NCBI GenBank assembly: GCA_021801615.1
Contig: JAJYXS010000139.1
Span: 1-18,184 of the forward strand
Reading direction: 5' to 3'
Source of the DNA: Actinomycetes bacterium
Lineage (GTDB): Bacteria > Actinomycetota > Acidimicrobiia > Acidimicrobiales > RAAP-2
DNA: 18,184 nucleotides
The notes beneath the pieces were generated by a model. The model worked only from the letters and a program-made list of their open reading frames with translations, was not told the origin of the DNA and did not search any database. The position numbers were made by a program, and so were the translations under genes. Below are positions 1-6,993 of the stretch, piece by piece. Positions within the stretch are counted from its first letter, which is position 1, and each line of letters starts with the position of its first letter.

Positions 1-122
1 GCGGGTGCGAGGACGTGTGGCTTGCAGGGGGTGTCGACGCGCGGGTGCGAGGGGTGCGGCTTGCAGGGGGTGTCGACGCGCGGGTGCGAGGGGTGCGGCT
101 TGCAGGGGGTGTCGACGCGCGG
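1..122. repeat. 39-bp tandem repeat, three copies, open at left edge
   Basis: Units at 1-40, 41-79 and 80-118 each begin gcgggtgcgagg and end gtgtcgacgc, followed by the first bases of a fourth copy. Copies 2 and 3 are identical; copy 1 differs in the middle and is one base longer. Each unit carries a SalI-like GTCGAC palindrome. The array touches the window edge, so its full length is unknown. A 39-bp period keeps frame, but no coding signal supports translation. Confidence 0.9.
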
Positions 123-341
123 GGCCGCCGCGAGGCGGCCGGTCAAGCCGTCAGTGGCCCAGGCCGTTCCAGTGGTCGAGGCCGTCCCAGGGCCCCAGGG
201 GCGCACGGCCCGGGGGGCCGGACGTCCCTGAGCAGCACGCCGAGGGCCACCGCCGCGAGGCGCGCACGGCTCCGAGGAGGCCATACGCCACAGGCCTCGG
301 TCCGCATCCGCCCGACCACCGGCAATCGTGTCGTCCTCCTC
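123..341. other. Intergenic stretch, no gene recognised
   Basis: No open frame here shows a recognisable domain, a good ribosome binding site or non-biased composition. The minus strand has an Ala/Leu/Arg-rich frame ending near 143, but it continues into the ftsH leader and looks like a by-product of high GC. If the 3' end of a neighbouring gene lies here, I cannot identify it. Confidence 0.4.
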
Positions 342-436
342 TTCGCAAAGCCGTGACGGTCTCGCAAAGCCGTGACGGTCTCGCATCGCCGTGACGGTCT
401 CGCAGAGCCGTGACGGTCTCGCAGAGACGTGACCGC
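342..436. repeat. 19-bp tandem repeat, five copies, upstream of ftsH
   Basis: Units start at 342, 361, 380, 399 and 418. The typical unit is ctcgcaaagccgtgacggt; the last copy is degenerate. Each of the first four units contains CCGTGACGG, a 4-bp inverted repeat around one central base, so the array displays the same small palindrome every 19 bp. It ends about 185 bp before the ftsH start. It could be an operator array or a slippage-generated minisatellite; the sequence alone does not decide. Confidence 0.9.
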
Positions 437-555
437 CGTGGGCCGACACGACGTCCTTTCGCAGACGAGGGCTTTGCGGTTCCCTTGGACACAGGTCTGC
501 CCGCAGGTCGCCGATCGGAAGGTCTTGCTTGCGTTGTAACCTCGAGGCGGGCGGG

Positions 556-595
556 CCGCGGCGGACCGCGGCCGGCCGCGGCAGGTCGCGGCCGA
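556..595. repeat. 10-bp tandem repeat and 16-bp palindrome in ftsH leader
   Basis: Four decamers, ccgcggcgga, ccgcggccgg, ccgcggcagg and tcgcggccga, follow each other without gaps. They include a perfect 16-bp palindrome at 566-581 (ccgcggccggccgcgg). The period matches one helical turn. The array ends 27 bp before the ftsH start codon, so it probably lies in the 5' untranslated leader and could form a hairpin. A weak -10-like box, TAACCT at 537-542, lies just upstream with no convincing -35. Confidence 0.75.
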
Positions 596-608
596 CCGCC
601 GGTGAGCG

Positions 609-614
609 AGGAGG
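609..614 (+). promoter_or_regulatory. Ribosome binding site that fixes the ftsH start
   Basis: AGGAGG at 609-614 is a perfect Shine-Dalgarno core, 8 bases before the TTG at 623. The in-frame GTG at 602 and the ATG at 410 have no such signal. The 71 codons between 410 and 623 are Arg/Pro-rich and unlike FtsH. This supports TTG 623 as the true start. Confidence 0.8.
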
Positions 615-622
615 AGCGCGGA

Positions 623-2638
623 TTGACCAAGCAGGCGAACCCGCCGCCGCCGGGTGACAAGCCGACCCCGACCGCCCCGCCTCCTCCTCCACCTTGGCGC
701 CATTGGCTCTGGCTGATCGCGCTCATCCTGTTCATCGGGCTGTTCCTCGTGCTCCCCTCCACGCGAGCGACGCCGTCAGTGACACTGACCTACAGCAACT
801 TCCTGAAGGACGTGTCGGCGAAGCAGGTACGCACGATCACGATCAAGTCCAATGGCACGGCCTCGGGCGTCTTGAAGAACGGCAAGCACTACACGACCGT
901 GATCCCGGTCGCGCTTGCAGGGAGCACGGCGCTCACCGAGCTCGAGAAGAACGGCGTCGCGATCACGGCGACAGCTTCCTCCACCTCCTTCGGCGACGAG
1001 GTGCTGACGTGGGTCATCCTGCTCCTACCTTTCGTCATCATCGGCTGGCTGTGGATGCGGCTGTCCCGCGGGGGAGGCGTCTCCGGGCTGCAGGGAGCGA
1101 TGGGGGTCGGAAGGTCCAGGGCGAAGGTGTTCGACGCGGACCGGCCGTCCACCACGTTCGCAGACGTCGCAGGCTACGACGGCGCCAAGCGCGAGATCGC
1201 CGAGGTCGTGGACTTCCTGAGGAGCCCTGATCGCTACCGGCGCGCCGGCGCGGTCGCGCCCCGCGGAGTGCTCATGGTGGGCCCGCCGGGGACCGGCAAG
1301 ACCCTTCTCGCGCGGGCGGTCGCGGGAGAGGCCTCGGTACCGTTCTTCTCCGTGACCGGATCGAGCTTCGTGGAGATGTTCGTCGGGGTCGGAGCCGCGC
1401 GCGTGCGCGATCTCTTCGCCGAGGCGCGCAAGCGGGCTCCGGCGATCATCTTCGTCGACGAGGTCGACGCGATCGGCCAGCGCCGTAGCGGCGCGGGAAC
1501 GATCGTCTCGAACGACGAGCGCGAGCAGACGCTGAACCAGCTCTTGGCGGAGATGGACGGGTTCGACCCCTCCGAGGGCATCGTGGTGCTCGCTGCGACC
1601 AACCGGCCCGAGATCCTTGATCCCGCGCTGCTGCGTCCCGGCCGGTTCGACCGGCAGGTCACCATCCCGCTTCCCACGCTGACCGAACGGGTCGAGATCC
1701 TCAGGGTTCATGCGCGGGACAAGCGGTTGGGCCCGAGCGTCGACCTGGAGGTCATCGCGCGCGGGACCCCGGGGTTCTCGGGCGCGGACCTCGCGAACCT
1801 CGTCAACGAGGCAGCGATCGTCGCGGTGCGCCACAACCGGGATGTGCTCCAGGCGACGGACTTCGACGAAGCGCGTGACCGGCTGATCCTCGGTCGCAGA
1901 GAGGGGTCGAACGTGCTGCTCCCCGAGGAGAAGCACTCAGTCGCGGTGCACGAAGCGGGCCACGCGCTCGTCGCCGCGTTCTGTCCGAAGGCCGACCCGG
2001 TCGCCAAGGTCACGATCCTTCCGGCGGGTCAGGCGCTTGGAGTCACCGAGCAGCTGCCATTCGTCGAGCGCCATCTCTACGGCGAGGACTACCTGAACGA
2101 CCTGCTCACCGTCCGGCTCGGCGGGCGTGCGGCCGAGCTCGTCGAATTGGGCCAAGGGTCGACGGGCGCGGCCAATGATCTCGCGTCGGCGACCGAGCTC
2201 GCGACCAAGATGGTGCGGGAGTTCGGGCTTTCCAAGGAGCTTGGGCCCGTGGGCTATCCGGAAGGAGGCTCGGCGTTCCTGGGTGGTGGTGGGCCTGCGC
2301 TGACGAGTCGTCCGTTCGCCGAGGAGACGCAGGCCAAGATCGACGAGGCGGTGTCGTCACTCCTCGCCGCGGCAGAGAAGCGTGCGATCGATATCCTCAC
2401 TCAGCACCACGCGCAGCTCGTGGAGCTCGCGAATCTCCTGATCGCCAACGAGACGGTGGACGGGTCCGAGGTCTACCGGATCGCGGGGGTTTCGCAGCCG
2501 TCGTCCATGCCCGAGGCTGAGCGCGGGTTGGAGCCGGTCAAGGTGCGGGTCGCAGGAAGGGCGGGTCCGCCGCCCGGCGGGTCCGCCGCCCTCCAGGTGG
2601 CCATCGATGGCGGCTTGTCCGATGCGGGCCCCGACTAG
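623..2638 (+). CDS. ftsH: FtsH-type membrane AAA+ zinc metalloprotease
   Basis: ATP-dependent protease anchored in the cytoplasmic membrane that unfolds and degrades membrane and short-lived cytosolic proteins as a hexamer. The 671-residue product is close to the family's usual length. It starts with a Pro-rich cytosolic tail, then a membrane helix (about residues 24-42), an extracytoplasmic segment and a second helix (about 130-150). Walker A GPPGTGKT is at 220-227, followed by the pore motif FVEMFVG, Walker B IIFVDEVD at 275-282 and an intact second region of homology (AATNRP, LRPGRFDRQ). The zinc site HEAGH is at 443-447, with the third ligand expected at the Asp of GAANDL. All catalytic motifs are present, so it should be active. 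It stands alone rather than beside the usual hpt or folE neighbours, so it may be one of several copies. The last about 45 residues are Pro/Gly-rich and contain a 16-bp direct repeat. Confidence 0.96.
   Translation: MTKQANPPPPGDKPTPTAPPPPPPWRHWLWLIALILFIGLFLVLPSTRATPSVTLTYSNFLKDVSAKQVRTITIKSNGTASGVLKNGKHYTTVIPVALAGSTALTELEKNGVAITATASSTSFGDEVLTWVILLLPFVIIGWLWMRLSRGGGVSGLQGAMGVGRSRAKVFDADRPSTTFADVAGYDGAKREIAEVVDFLRSPDRYRRAGAVAPRGVLMVGPPGTGKTLLARAVAGEASVPFFSVTGSSFVEMFVGVGAARVRDLFAEARKRAPAIIFVDEVDAIGQRRSGAGTIVSNDEREQTLNQLLAEMDGFDPSEGIVVLAATNRPEILDPALLRPGRFDRQVTIPLPTLTERVEILRVHARDKRLGPSVDLEVIARGTPGFSGADLANLVNEAAIVAVRHNRDVLQATDFDEARDRLILGRREGSNVLLPEEKHSVAVHEAGHALVAAFCPKADPVAKVTILPAGQALGVTEQLPFVERHLYGEDYLNDLLTVRLGGRAAELVELGQGSTGAANDLASATELATKMVREFGLSKELGPVGYPEGGSAFLGGGGPALTSRPFAEETQAKIDEAVSSLLAAAEKRAIDILTQHHAQLVELANLLIANETVDGSEVYRIAGVSQPSSMPEAERGLEPVKVRVAGRAGPPPGGSAALQVAIDGGLSDAGPD
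2561..2592 (+). repeat. 16-bp direct repeat inside the 3' end of ftsH
   Basis: gcgggtccgccgccc occurs twice back to back (2561-2576 and 2577-2592, differing in the last base). Because 16 is not a multiple of 3, the two copies are read in different frames within the variable C-terminal tail of FtsH, after the conserved domains end. Confidence 0.8.
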
Positions 2639-2725
2639 CGGGGCAGCGCCCGAGTACCGGTGCCGGAACTGGCGCAGGGACTAGCGCGGACTCGCGCGAC
2701 GACCAAGGCCGATCTATCCGTGAGA

Positions 2726-2762
2726 GCCGCCGCGCGTTCCTGCAGGATCCCGGCGCGGCGGC
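2726..2762. terminator. GC-rich hairpin between ftsH and the kinase gene
   Basis: A perfect 10-bp stem (gccgccgcgc at 2726-2735 with gcgcggcggc at 2753-2762) closes a 17-base loop. It starts 88 bp after the ftsH stop and ends 12 bp before the next gene's proposed start. There is no T-tract, which is common for GC-rich actinobacterial terminators, but its closeness to the next start also allows a role in controlling translation of that gene. Confidence 0.4.
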
Positions 2763-2774
2763 CCCGCTGCTGAA

Positions 2775-3860
2775 GTGTCGAGAGAGGTCCGATTGCTCCC
2801 GGTGCCGAGACGTTGGTCGGACCTCAGCCCTACATGGATGAGCGCCGCGCTCGGCCGTCGGTACCCGGGCATCGTGGTGCGCGACGTGCGGATCGACTAC
2901 GTCGAGCACGGCACCAACAGCGCGGCGCGCGTCGCTCTCTCGTTCGCCGGCGGGCCGGGCCCGTCGTCGGTGTTCGTGAAGGGGCCGGGTCGCCCGTCGC
3001 ACCGCATGGCGTTGCTCGTCCTCGGCGCGCTTTGGACCGAAGCTCTGCTGGCGGACGCCGGCGTGACCTTTCCTCTTCACCACCCGGTTTTCTACGGAGG
3101 AGGTGTCGACCGCTCCCGGGCCGCGTGCGTAGTGGTAGCCGAAGACGTGGCCGCCTCGGGCGGCCAGCCGCACGACGGGCTGGCACCTCTCTCGCTGGAC
3201 GCGGTCCGCTCAGGGCTACAGGGCCTCGCCGCGTTGCACGCGGCGCACTGGGATCGCCCGCTTCCGGCGTCTCTCGCTCATCTGTGCGTGTGGCGCCTCG
3301 GTCCTGTGTGGGGAACGGTCTCGACCGCCAGCCTTGCGCGGGGCCTGCGACGGGCAGAGGAAGTCGCGGGGGAGCCTCTGTCACTGCCGCGGGGGATCGG
3401 GGCTCGCATGCTCAGCGGGCAGTTCCGGCGCAGCGCGGCGATTGCGGCGACGAGACCCCGCACGGTGCTCCATGGCGACCCGCACCCCGGCAACACCTAC
3501 GCGACGGCGAGCCGGCAGACCGGATTTTTCGACTGGCAGCTCGCGCGTGTGGGCCATTGGTCCCACGACGTGGGCTATTTCCTCGTCGGCTCGCTCGACG
3601 TGGAGGTCCGCCGTCGCCACGAGCGGGAGCTTCTTGCAACGTACCTCGAGGCGCTGGCGATGGCCGGCGTCGGCGCGCCGTCGTTCGCCAGGGCGTGGGA
3701 CCGGTACCGGGGTACGCCGGCTTTCGGCCTCGCGACGTGGTTGCACACGCTGTCGTTCGGCACGTTGCAACGCGACGAAGTGTGTGCCGCGGCGATCAGG
3801 CGTTTCGCCACCGCCTACGACGACCTCGGGACGGCACGAGCCGACGTCGCGACGGGCTGA
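2775..3860 (+). CDS. Phosphotransferase of the aminoglycoside-kinase (APH) fold
   Basis: Probably phosphorylates a small hydroxylated molecule using ATP; the substrate cannot be told from sequence. The 361-residue product has the kinase-like layout: a candidate ATP-binding lysine in VFVKGP (K69), the catalytic loop HGDPHPGN (H233, D235, N240) and the metal-binding equivalent FFDWQ (D253). These are hallmarks of the APH/choline-kinase superfamily. The start is uncertain. GTG 2775 has no clear Shine-Dalgarno, whereas TTG 2793 follows AGAGAGG at 2781-2787 with a 5-base gap and would remove six residues. It sits about 136 bp after ftsH and 110 bp before pdxH, so it is not clearly in an operon with either. 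Its last codons and stop lie inside a 33-bp tandem repeat. Aminoglycoside resistance is possible but not supported over other kinases of the fold. Confidence 0.85.
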   Translation: MSREVRLLPVPRRWSDLSPTWMSAALGRRYPGIVVRDVRIDYVEHGTNSAARVALSFAGGPGPSSVFVKGPGRPSHRMALLVLGALWTEALLADAGVTFPLHHPVFYGGGVDRSRAACVVVAEDVAASGGQPHDGLAPLSLDAVRSGLQGLAALHAAHWDRPLPASLAHLCVWRLGPVWGTVSTASLARGLRRAEEVAGEPLSLPRGIGARMLSGQFRRSAAIAATRPRTVLHGDPHPGNTYATASRQTGFFDWQLARVGHWSHDVGYFLVGSLDVEVRRRHERELLATYLEALAMAGVGAPSFARAWDRYRGTPAFGLATWLHTLSFGTLQRDEVCAAAIRRFATAYDDLGTARADVATG

Positions 3861-3902
3861 CCGTTGGCGCGAGCCGACGTCGCGACGGGCTGACCGTTGG
3901 CG
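3837..3902. repeat. 33-bp tandem duplication spanning the kinase stop codon
   Basis: Two identical 33-bp units (3837-3869 and 3870-3902) begin cgagccgacgtcgcgacggg and end gttggcg. The first contains the stop codon TGA (3858-3860) of the phosphotransferase. The second repeats the same codons and the same stop in the same frame, because 33 is a multiple of 3. The duplication therefore does not change the protein. Confidence 0.9.
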
Positions 3903-3970
3903 CGAGGGCATGTCGGCGGGGCACGATGGCTCCCCATGGATGATGTTGGCTCACGACGGATGCTGATCTG

Positions 3971-4552
3971 ATGGAGCCCGAAGACCTGGACCGCGACCCG
4001 ATGCTCCAGCTCGGCGAATGGCTCGAGGCGGCACGCGCCGCGGGTGAGCCGATGCCCGAGGCCATGTGCGTCGCGACGTCGAGCCGTGACGGAGAGCCGT
4101 CGGCACGCTACGTGCTCCTTCGCGGTCGTGACCAAGGGGTCGTGTTCTTCACCGACTACGGGAGCGCCAAGGCGAAGGACCTCGAAGACAATCCGCGTGC
4201 GGCGGCCGTCTTGCGCTGGCAGCTTCCGGTCCACCGTCAGGTGCGTCTCAGCGGCACGGTCGCAAAGACGACCGCCGAGGAGTCCGATCGGTACTGGTCG
4301 ACGCGCCCGGCCGCGTCGCGGAGGAGCGCGGTCGCCTCGTACCAGAGCACGGTGATCGAGAGCAGGCACGACCTCGAGGCGGCGGTTGCCGCCCTCGACG
4401 ACATCGTGCCGGCGCGGCCGGAGCGTTGGGGCGGCTACCGGATCCTTCCCTCGACGTTCGAGTTCTGGGAAGAGGGGGCGGACCGACTGCACGACCGTCT
4501 CAGGTATCGACGTGAGCCGGACGGTTGGAGGGTCGACCGGCTGTCCCCATGA
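3971..4552 (+). CDS. pdxH: Pyridoxamine/pyridoxine 5'-phosphate oxidase
   Basis: FMN-dependent cytosolic enzyme that oxidises pyridoxamine 5'-phosphate or pyridoxine 5'-phosphate to pyridoxal 5'-phosphate, the last step of vitamin B6 cofactor synthesis and salvage. The 193-residue product is close to the usual length of about 200. It shows the family's flavin-binding half (SARYVLLRG, then FFTDYGSAKAKDL, then HRQVRLSG), the segment YWSTRP..SRRSAVASYQS, and the C-terminal signature WGGYRILPSTFEFWEEGADRLHDR, which is characteristic of PdxH. The ATG at 3971 matches the short N-terminus of actinobacterial members; no strong Shine-Dalgarno precedes it. The stop at 4550-4552 is directly followed by a 19-bp repeat array, and the next gene runs towards it on the opposite strand. 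Confidence 0.93.
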   Translation: MEPEDLDRDPMLQLGEWLEAARAAGEPMPEAMCVATSSRDGEPSARYVLLRGRDQGVVFFTDYGSAKAKDLEDNPRAAAVLRWQLPVHRQVRLSGTVAKTTAEESDRYWSTRPAASRRSAVASYQSTVIESRHDLEAAVAALDDIVPARPERWGGYRILPSTFEFWEEGADRLHDRLRYRREPDGWRVDRLSP

Positions 4553-4560
4553 CATGACCC

Positions 4561-4782
4561 AACCTCGCCGGCAGGACCCGACCTCGCCGGCAGGACCCAA
4601 CCTCGCCGGCAGGACCCGACCTTGCCGGCAGGACCCGACCTTGCCGGCAGGACCCAACCTCGCCGGCAGGACCCAACCTCGCCGGCAGGACCCGACCTCG
4701 CCGGCAGGACCCGACCTCGCCGGCAGGACCCGACCTTGCCGGCAGGACCCGACCTCGCCGGCAGGACCCGACCTCGCCGGCG
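4561..4782. repeat. 19-bp tandem array, eleven full units plus a partial
   Basis: Eleven perfectly phased units (4561-4769) and a truncated twelfth (4770-4782) fit gacctcgccggcaggaccc. Only two positions vary: base 1 is a or g and base 6 is c or t. In order, the variants are a-c, g-c, a-c, g-t, g-t, a-c, a-c, g-c, g-c, g-t, g-c, g-c. Each unit holds the GCCGGC palindrome. No reading frame on either strand contains a stop within the array, so long spurious frames cross it. It lies between the convergent pdxH and a minus-strand membrane gene. Confidence 0.95.
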
Positions 4783-4784
4783 GC

Positions 4785-4892
4785 TTGCCGACCCGACGCC
4801 CCCGGGCGCCGACCCGTGAAGCCCTCGCCGACCCCCGTGACGCCCTTGCCGACCCGACCCGACGCCCCCGGGCGCCGACCCCCGTGACGCCC
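4785..4892. repeat. Interleaved direct repeats after the 19-bp array
   Basis: A 25-bp sequence centred on cgcccccgggcgcc occurs at 4791-4815 and 4857-4881 (66 bp apart), and cgacccccgtgacgccc occurs at 4829-4845 and 4876-4892. The spacer between them repeats related gccgaccc blocks. It fills the rest of the gap before the stop of the convergent gene at 4914. CCCGGG-centred dyads could help termination from both sides. Confidence 0.8.
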
Positions 4893-4913
4893 CCGTGGCA
4901 GAGGATGGTTCGC

Positions 4914-5384
4914 TCAGCTGCGGATCCGAGGTGTCTGGAAACGGGCCACCGAGAACCCGAAGAGCAGCGGGATGTCGACCGCGAAGACGAGGAGCGACAA
5001 CGTGAGGACGGTGAGCATCGCTCCGCGCGTCCCGTCGTCGACGAAGACGTACTCGAGGATGCCCGCGATCACGAGGTAGGCGAGCGAAGCCCATCTCACG
5101 ACGAGGAAGAAGCTTCCCCAGGCGAAATCCCGCAGCCGGGCGACCATGGCGACCGCAAGGAGCAGCGCGGCTCCTGCTGCAGCGACGAGGCCGATCGCAG
5201 GGCCGAGCGGCGCTCGACGTGGGAGGTACGAGGCAAGGTAGATCCCGCTCACGAGCACGAGCCCCATCGACGACAGGCACGCGAGCGGGACCGGCGGCCG
5301 GCCCGCGAACGCGTCGCGCGTAGCGCCCGACGCGCCCGGCTCTGGGTCCGAGCCGGGTCGAGAGGAGGCGTTGGAGGCGTCCAC
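4914..5384 (-). CDS. Small integral membrane protein, function unknown
   Basis: A 156-residue protein with a polar N-terminus (about 33 residues rich in Ser, Pro, Gly and Asp) followed by four predicted membrane helices: roughly residues 38-54, 62-83, 90-112 and 121-146. No catalytic motif is visible and I do not recognise the family. The GTG start at 5384 is chosen because GAGG lies 9 bases before it, overlapping the stop of the upstream gene; an internal Met at residue 40 would cut into the first helix. The stop of the 208-residue gene is only 11 bp upstream, so the two are translationally close and almost certainly one operon. Confidence 0.75.
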   Translation of the reverse strand: MDASNASSRPGSDPEPGASGATRDAFAGRPPVPLACLSSMGLVLVSGIYLASYLPRRAPLGPAIGLVAAAGAALLLAVAMVARLRDFAWGSFFLVVRWASLAYLVIAGILEYVFVDDGTRGAMLTVLTLSLLVFAVDIPLLFGFSVARFQTPRIRS

Positions 5385-5395
5385 GATGGTCTGCC

Positions 5396-6022
5396 TCAGC
5401 CGGTCGCGAGGCGGGACATGATGACGAGCGTGGCGATCTGCATCGCGCCGGTGACCCCGGCGGCGTAGATGAACCTCCGCATGAGCCGTCCGATCAGCTC
5501 GCCGTTGGGTTGCGGCTTCCGGAGCTCGAAGAGCACCGCGAGGTTGGCCGGCTCGAGCAAGCCGATCGCCACGATCGCCATCACCGCGACGACGACCATC
5601 GACGCGACCACCCATGCGTGGTCGGGGTACGCGGTCGAGAGGTTCCCCAGGTGCCGGGCGAGCTGCCAGCCGGCAGCGAGCGTGCAGACGACGAGGGTGG
5701 GCATCAGCACGACCATCTTCGGCATGAGCCGCTTCGAGAACTCGACGCGCGCCGGGATCGACATTCTTGCCATGATCGGTCCGATCACGAACCCGAGGAA
5801 AAGGTCGATGGCGGACCACAACGCTCCGCTTGCGACATGGAAGAAGTCGAGCGCCCAGAGCCAGTTGCCGGCGATCGCGATCACGAGCAGCACGAGCACC
5901 CCAGCCACCACCGGCAGCGCACGCAGCGGGATGACCCTGAAGGCTCCCGTCTCCTGGGAGCCGGTCCGCGCGGGTGCCACGCCCGCAGCGTCAGGGATGA
6001 GATCCGTCCTCGTCAATGCCAT
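5396..6022 (-). CDS. Multi-pass membrane protein, function unknown
   Basis: A 208-residue protein with about five membrane helices at residues 33-58, 60-84, 100-120, 136-165 and 184-204. The second begins FFHVASGALW, an arrangement that reminds me of CopD/DUF2269-like helical proteins, but this is by eye and weak. The ATG at 6022 is well supported: GGAGG on the minus strand ends 8 bases before it. It leads a two-gene operon with the 156-residue membrane protein and is divergent from a short-chain dehydrogenase, sharing a 126-bp control region. A membrane complex formed by the two products is plausible but unproven. Confidence 0.8.
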   Translation of the reverse strand: MALTRTDLIPDAAGVAPARTGSQETGAFRVIPLRALPVVAGVLVLLVIAIAGNWLWALDFFHVASGALWSAIDLFLGFVIGPIMARMSIPARVEFSKRLMPKMVVLMPTLVVCTLAAGWQLARHLGNLSTAYPDHAWVVASMVVVAVMAIVAIGLLEPANLAVLFELRKPQPNGELIGRLMRRFIYAAGVTGAMQIATLVIMSRLATG

Positions 6023-6064
6023 CGGTCCGACCTCCCGTCCACGGCCCGCTCTGGCTGTGCGTGC

Positions 6065-6096
6065 ACGTTCGCGCCGGCCGCCCGGGGTGCGAACGT
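6065..6096. promoter_or_regulatory. Inverted repeat in divergent control region
   Basis: acgttcgc at 6065-6072 and gcgaacgt at 6089-6096 form a perfect 8-bp dyad separated by 16 bases. It lies in the probable leader of the minus-strand membrane operon, about 45-75 bp before its start, and could be an operator or an RNA hairpin. Confidence 0.4.
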
Positions 6097-6107
6097 CCTG
6101 GGCTGCA

Positions 6108-6130
6108 ACGATACACAAACGGTACACAAT
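6108..6130. promoter_or_regulatory. Candidate divergent promoter with 11-bp-spaced direct repeats
   Basis: tacacaa occurs at 6112-6118 and again at 6123-6129, exactly 11 bp apart, so both would face the same side of the helix. On the minus strand TATCGT (6113-6108) is a good TAnnnT -10 box for the membrane operon, giving a leader of about 80 bases. The repeat ends about 20 bp before the dehydrogenase start. This is the most AT-rich spot in the gap. The regulator is unknown. Confidence 0.35.
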
Positions 6131-6148
6131 CGACAGGGAGGAGGGCGG

Positions 6149-6961
6149 ATGCACACAGGAGCTCCTCGGATCGACGGCGCGCGAGTCGTGGTGACCGGCG
6201 CGACGAGCGGGCTCGGCGCGGCGATGGCGACGGCGCTCGTCGCTGCCGGTGCCGCGGTCGGCGTCGCGGCGCGCCCCGGACACCGTCTCGCAGAGAGCGT
6301 GACGCGGCTTCGCGGGCAGGGTTCCGCGGTCGAGATCCCCGTCGACGTGCGCGACGCGGATTCCGTCACGCTCGCGGTACGCGAAGCGATCGTGCGTTTG
6401 GGCGGCGTGGACATGGTCATCAACAACGCAGGCATCGGCATGCGGACGGTCAATCCGCGGTTCTTCGAGCACCCCCAGCCCTTCTTCGAGGTGGGCCCCG
6501 CGGCGTTCGACGACGTCGTCGCGACGAACCTGCGCGGCTACTTCCTCGTGGCTCGTGCCTTCGCCTTCCACTTCCTCGAGCAGGGCAAAGGGCGGTTCGT
6601 GAACGTGTCGGTCAACGAGGCCACGATGGGGCGACGCGGCTTCGTCCCCTACGGCCCCTCCCGCGCGGCCACCGAGTCGCTGAGCGCCATCATGACCGAG
6701 GACCTGCGCCCGTACGGGATCGCGGTCAACGTGCTCCTGCCGGGAGGCGCGACCCAGAGCGGGATGATCCCCGACGAGCTGCCCGAAGATCGGCGGGCGG
6801 CTCTTCTGCCCGCCGGCATCATGGGGCCGCCTGCGGTCTTCCTCGCCTCCTCGGAGGCAGACGGCCTCACCGGTGCCAGGATCGTGGCGAAGGAGTTCGG
6901 CGCCTGGCTCGCGGCCTATCGCGCACAGCATGGCGCGGGCCGGACAGGCGCGCCGGGGTGA
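6149..6961 (+). CDS. Short-chain dehydrogenase/reductase with altered YxxxK motif
   Basis: NAD(P)-dependent oxidoreductase of the classical SDR fold, 270 residues; substrate unknown. The nucleotide-binding motif TGATSGLG is at residues 16-23, NNAG at 92-95, the structural Asn in ATNLRG at 127, and the catalytic Ser in VNVSVNEA at 154. The catalytic Tyr is Y168, but the residue four positions on is Arg (R172, in YGPSR), where almost all classical SDRs have Lys. The start is secure: GGGAGGAGGG ends a few bases before the ATG at 6149. It is divergent from a two-gene membrane operon and followed by a spaced repeat and a phosphatase gene. Arg may partly replace Lys, or the enzyme may be slow or have another role. 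Confidence 0.9.
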   Translation: MHTGAPRIDGARVVVTGATSGLGAAMATALVAAGAAVGVAARPGHRLAESVTRLRGQGSAVEIPVDVRDADSVTLAVREAIVRLGGVDMVINNAGIGMRTVNPRFFEHPQPFFEVGPAAFDDVVATNLRGYFLVARAFAFHFLEQGKGRFVNVSVNEATMGRRGFVPYGPSRAATESLSAIMTEDLRPYGIAVNVLLPGGATQSGMIPDELPEDRRAALLPAGIMGPPAVFLASSEADGLTGARIVAKEFGAWLAAYRAQHGAGRTGAPG

Positions 6962-6993
6962 CTCGTCGAGGGACCGCCGAGCGGATCCCGTCT

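Noticed and set aside
1..122. CRISPR array at the left edge
   Set aside because: Units are directly adjacent without unique spacers and no cas gene is present, so it is a plain tandem repeat.
410..622. ftsH starting at ATG 410 or GTG 602
   Set aside because: Both lack a Shine-Dalgarno, the extra residues are Arg/Pro-rich and unlike FtsH, and the region contains repeats. TTG 623 has AGGAGG at ideal spacing.
4561..4782. CRISPR or iteron-type replication origin
   Set aside because: There are no spacers, no Rep gene, no DnaA boxes and no AT-rich region nearby; the array is a direct tandem repeat between convergent genes.
4554..5468. A repetitive Pro/Arg-rich protein encoded across the 19-bp array
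   Set aside because: The array lacks stops in all frames, so open frames there carry no information. The frame continues antisense through two real minus-strand genes and has no ribosome binding site of its own.
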